Shown piece by piece: positions 4,857 through 6,891 of a stretch of DNA of 6,891 nt (position 1 is its first letter; every line of letters begins with the position of its first letter). Made by a program: the position numbers and the translations under genes. The stretch is from positions 1 through 6,891 of the forward strand of contig CAYYIJ010000105.1 in the NCBI GenBank assembly GCA_964471945.1. Reading direction: 5' to 3'. The DNA comes from JASEHD01 sp964471945. Lineage in GTDB: Bacteria; Bacteroidota; Ignavibacteria; UBA10030; SZUA-254. Below the pieces are notes generated by a model, which saw nothing but the letters and a program-made list of their open reading frames with translations, did not search any database and was not told the origin of the DNA.

Positions 4857-6891
4857 CTAACTTAGAACGTTATCTTTCATCTCGGCTGGTATATCGGCAT
4901 CTGATTGTGGAACAGGAACGATTTCCTGTTCGGGATATTGAATTCGTTGATGATGGATTCCCATTAAAATCTTGAAGAATGCCTCTTTAATTTTTGTTAA
5001 ATCACGTAAAGTTAAATCGCATTCATCAAGCTGACCTTCCATGAATCGGTGCTTAATTAAATTATCTATTGTTGATTCTAATTTCTGAGGTGTAAGATTG
5101 GGTAAGGTTCGTACGATTGCTTCAACGGAATCTGCCAGCATAACAATCCCTGTTTCTTTTGTTTGAGGTTTTGGTCCGGGATAGAGAAAGTCTTCTTCTC
5201 GGATTATATCCTTTGGCGGTTTCTTTGTAGCTTGTTTCAGTGCTTTATCGTAGAAAAACGATATTCTTGTTGTTCCATGGTGCTGAGGAATAAAATCGAT
5301 TATTGATTCAGGAATACCGCGTTCCCTACCGACCTCCATACCTTCGCGAACATGTGCCGAAATAATTAATGCACTCATCCGAGGTTTCAAGCGAGTGTGC
5401 CTGCTGTGAGGACCGACTTGATTTTCGACAAAATATTCTGGCTTCATCATCTTACCAATATCGTGATAGTATCCACCGACTCGGGCAAGAATTGTGTTTG
5501 CTCCGATTGCTTCTGCGGCAGCTTCAGCTAAGTTTCCTATTGTGAGACTGTGGTGAAATGTTCCAGGAGCTTTTTCAGAAAGTTCCATCAGCAGGGGGTG
5601 ATTAAAATCTGCAAGCTCAACATAAGTGAGATCCGTTGTAACTTTGAAGTAACGTTCAAAAAATATTAACAGTGCATAAGTCAGAACAGGTGAGAAAACA
5701 GCGTTTGCAAGTGCAAACGAGATTTTATAAAAAATTACAGATATGCTGTCTAACGCCTCTAGCGATAGAGCAACGATGGAAATTAGATAACCCAGGAAAA
5801 TAAATACCAACGAACGGAAAATTTGCGTACGGCTGCGGACATCATGCACTGTGTATGCCCCCAGCGTACCGGCTACAATGGATGAAAGAGCAAGCGAATA
5901 ATCATTTCCCCTGATACCTGCGATAAGCAATGCAATTGTGATCGTTCCAAAGAATGCGACCCTCGAATCGTAAATTATTACCAATAACATCGATGCCGCT
6001 GGTACAAGAATAAGATATTGCAGCGGCGACTGGATATTAATCTGCAAAGATACATAAGTAAATAACATCACCATTAATATAATAACTGCAATCAGAAGCA
6101 GACTTCCGTTCTCTTTGAAAATTTGTTTACGAAATACGAATAAATACAAGCCAAACAACGTAATGATAATTGCGACATGTAAGATTGTCCCGACCCAATG
6201 TTTCCAACTAATGTATCCTGCACCCAGTTCGCTTTTTACCCTCCGATAAGAATCAAGTTTTAATTTAAGCTCTTCCGTAATTCGTTCATACTTACTAATA
6301 ATTTGCTCGTTTGCCTGCACATACCCGATTGTTCGTGGTACATTTTCGATAGCAATTTGGATACATTTATTCGTTTCATTTTGATTATATATGAGATTCG
6401 GTTGGATAACAGTTTGAACAATCCTCTGTGCGATCTCCGCTTCAACAGTCTCGCCAAAAAGAGACCCCACTTGCACGGTTATAGCATTCATTGCTTGTTG
6501 CTGATCATATATTTTTTCAGACATTATAACTTCTTCCATTATCCCTGAACGAACAGCAATGTGTGTATGAAGACGTCGTCCAATTGGTTGATCTACGATG
6601 CCAACCCGAATAATCTCACTAATTAGCGGAATTAGTGTTTGTTCGAATTTCTTATACACAAGGACTGCTGATTTCTTCTCATCATGCAGACTGAGCAACT
6701 TGTTGAAAGCAGCATCATCTATTTGGAAAGGGAAGAAATGAGCTTTTTGTGCATAGTTAATTGAATCGCTGACTGCTCTCGTCTTCATCCACCGTATTCG
6801 AAGATTAATTATATTTCGGAGGGATTCAAGTACGGTAGTCAGACTGTCAATACTTTTCTTCCTTATTTTTTCATCACGCTCAAAAACAGGT
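4857..6891 (-). CDS. PgpH-like 7TM-HD cyclic-dinucleotide phosphohydrolase, 5'-partial
   Basis: Membrane-anchored HD-domain phosphohydrolase; in Firmicutes its relative PgpH hydrolyses c-di-AMP to pApA. The frame stays open upstream of the ATG at 6788: another 34 codons (beginning PVFERDEKIRKK) run to the window edge, so that ATG is internal and the true start, with the expected first membrane helix, lies beyond 6891. Numbering from the ATG at 6788: residues 1-190 are the extracytoplasmic 7TMR-HDED-type domain, ending in a likely coiled coil (about 160-186). Seven hydrophobic segments follow at roughly 197-219, 229-248, 254-272, 276-292, 297-312, 325-343 and 349-376, then a cytosolic HD domain. 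All metal ligands known from PgpH have counterparts: H412/H413 (GTFHHS), H442-D443 (YHDIGK), H479, H503-H504 (PQHHGT) and D553 (LADSVEA). The active site therefore looks intact. The stop lies 4 bp before the xerD start. The family is certain; the substrate in this organism is inferred. Confidence 0.93.
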   Translation of the reverse strand, partial: PVFERDEKIRKKSIDSLTTVLESLRNIINLRIRWMKTRAVSDSINYAQKAHFFPFQIDDAAFNKLLSLHDEKKSAVLVYKKFEQTLIPLISEIIRVGIVDQPIGRRLHTHIAVRSGIMEEVIMSEKIYDQQQAMNAITVQVGSLFGETVEAEIAQRIVQTVIQPNLIYNQNETNKCIQIAIENVPRTIGYVQANEQIISKYERITEELKLKLDSYRRVKSELGAGYISWKHWVGTILHVAIIITLFGLYLFVFRKQIFKENGSLLLIAVIILMVMLFTYVSLQINIQSPLQYLILVPAASMLLVIIYDSRVAFFGTITIALLIAGIRGNDYSLALSSIVAGTLGAYTVHDVRSRTQIFRSLVFIFLGYLISIVALSLEALDSISVIFYKISFALANAVFSPVLTYALLIFFERYFKVTTDLTYVELADFNHPLLMELSEKAPGTFHHSLTIGNLAEAAAEAIGANTILARVGGYYHDIGKMMKPEYFVENQVGPHSRHTRLKPRMSALIISAHVREGMEVGRERGIPESIIDFIPQHHGTTRISFFYDKALKQATKKPPKDIIREEDFLYPGPKPQTKETGIVMLADSVEAIVRTLPNLTPQKLESTIDNLIKHRFMEGQLDECDLTLRDLTKIKEAFFKILMGIHHQRIQYPEQEIVPVPQSDADIPAEMKDNVLS

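Noticed and set aside
6260..6548. Small frames on both strands inside the PgpH-like ectodomain
   Set aside because: Both lie wholly inside the continuous PgpH-like coding frame and resemble no known protein.

Overview
The window is a compact, one-directional stretch of bacterial chromosome. Every convincing gene lies on the minus strand, so transcription runs from base 6891 towards base 1. In that order the genes are: a membrane HD-domain phosphohydrolase of the PgpH / 7TM-HD type (its 5' end lies outside the window), a XerD-type tyrosine recombinase, a PLP-dependent cysteine-synthase-family enzyme, a small site-2-protease-like (M50) membrane metalloprotease, a DUF1611 (DgcN-like) P-loop protein, aspartate-semialdehyde dehydrogenase, and possibly a 34-40 residue membrane microprotein.

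Gaps between genes, in transcription order, are 4, 39, 17, 0 and 4 bp. The last is a 26-bp overlap if the longer asd start is used. There is no run above 300 bases without a gene. I see no tRNA, rRNA, CRISPR array, insertion sequence or rho-independent terminator. Spacing suggests one or two transcription units; the 39-bp AT-rich gap before the cysteine synthase gene is the only inter-gene space large enough for much regulation.

The organism looks like a member of the Bacteroidota/Ignavibacteriota/Chlorobiota (FCB) group. The XerD C-terminal style (THIDREYLKEV...FHPRG) and the near absence of Shine-Dalgarno sequences support this; one start has an A-tract instead. This assignment rests on recognition of protein style, not on a search.

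Functionally the genes are mostly housekeeping. Asd feeds lysine/diaminopimelate, threonine and methionine synthesis, and the CysK/CysM-like enzyme makes cysteine. The PgpH-like protein probably degrades a cyclic dinucleotide (c-di-AMP in Firmicutes), the M50 protein is an intramembrane protease of unknown substrate, and XerD separates chromosome dimers. DUF1611/DgcN proteins are linked to D-glutamate metabolism, but the usual epimerase partner is absent here. A common cell-wall or amino-acid theme is possible but is inference. The least explained items are the DUF1611 gene in this setting, the five-cysteine tail on the cysteine synthase homologue and the possible small membrane protein after asd. 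I do not see clear evidence of a wholly new system.
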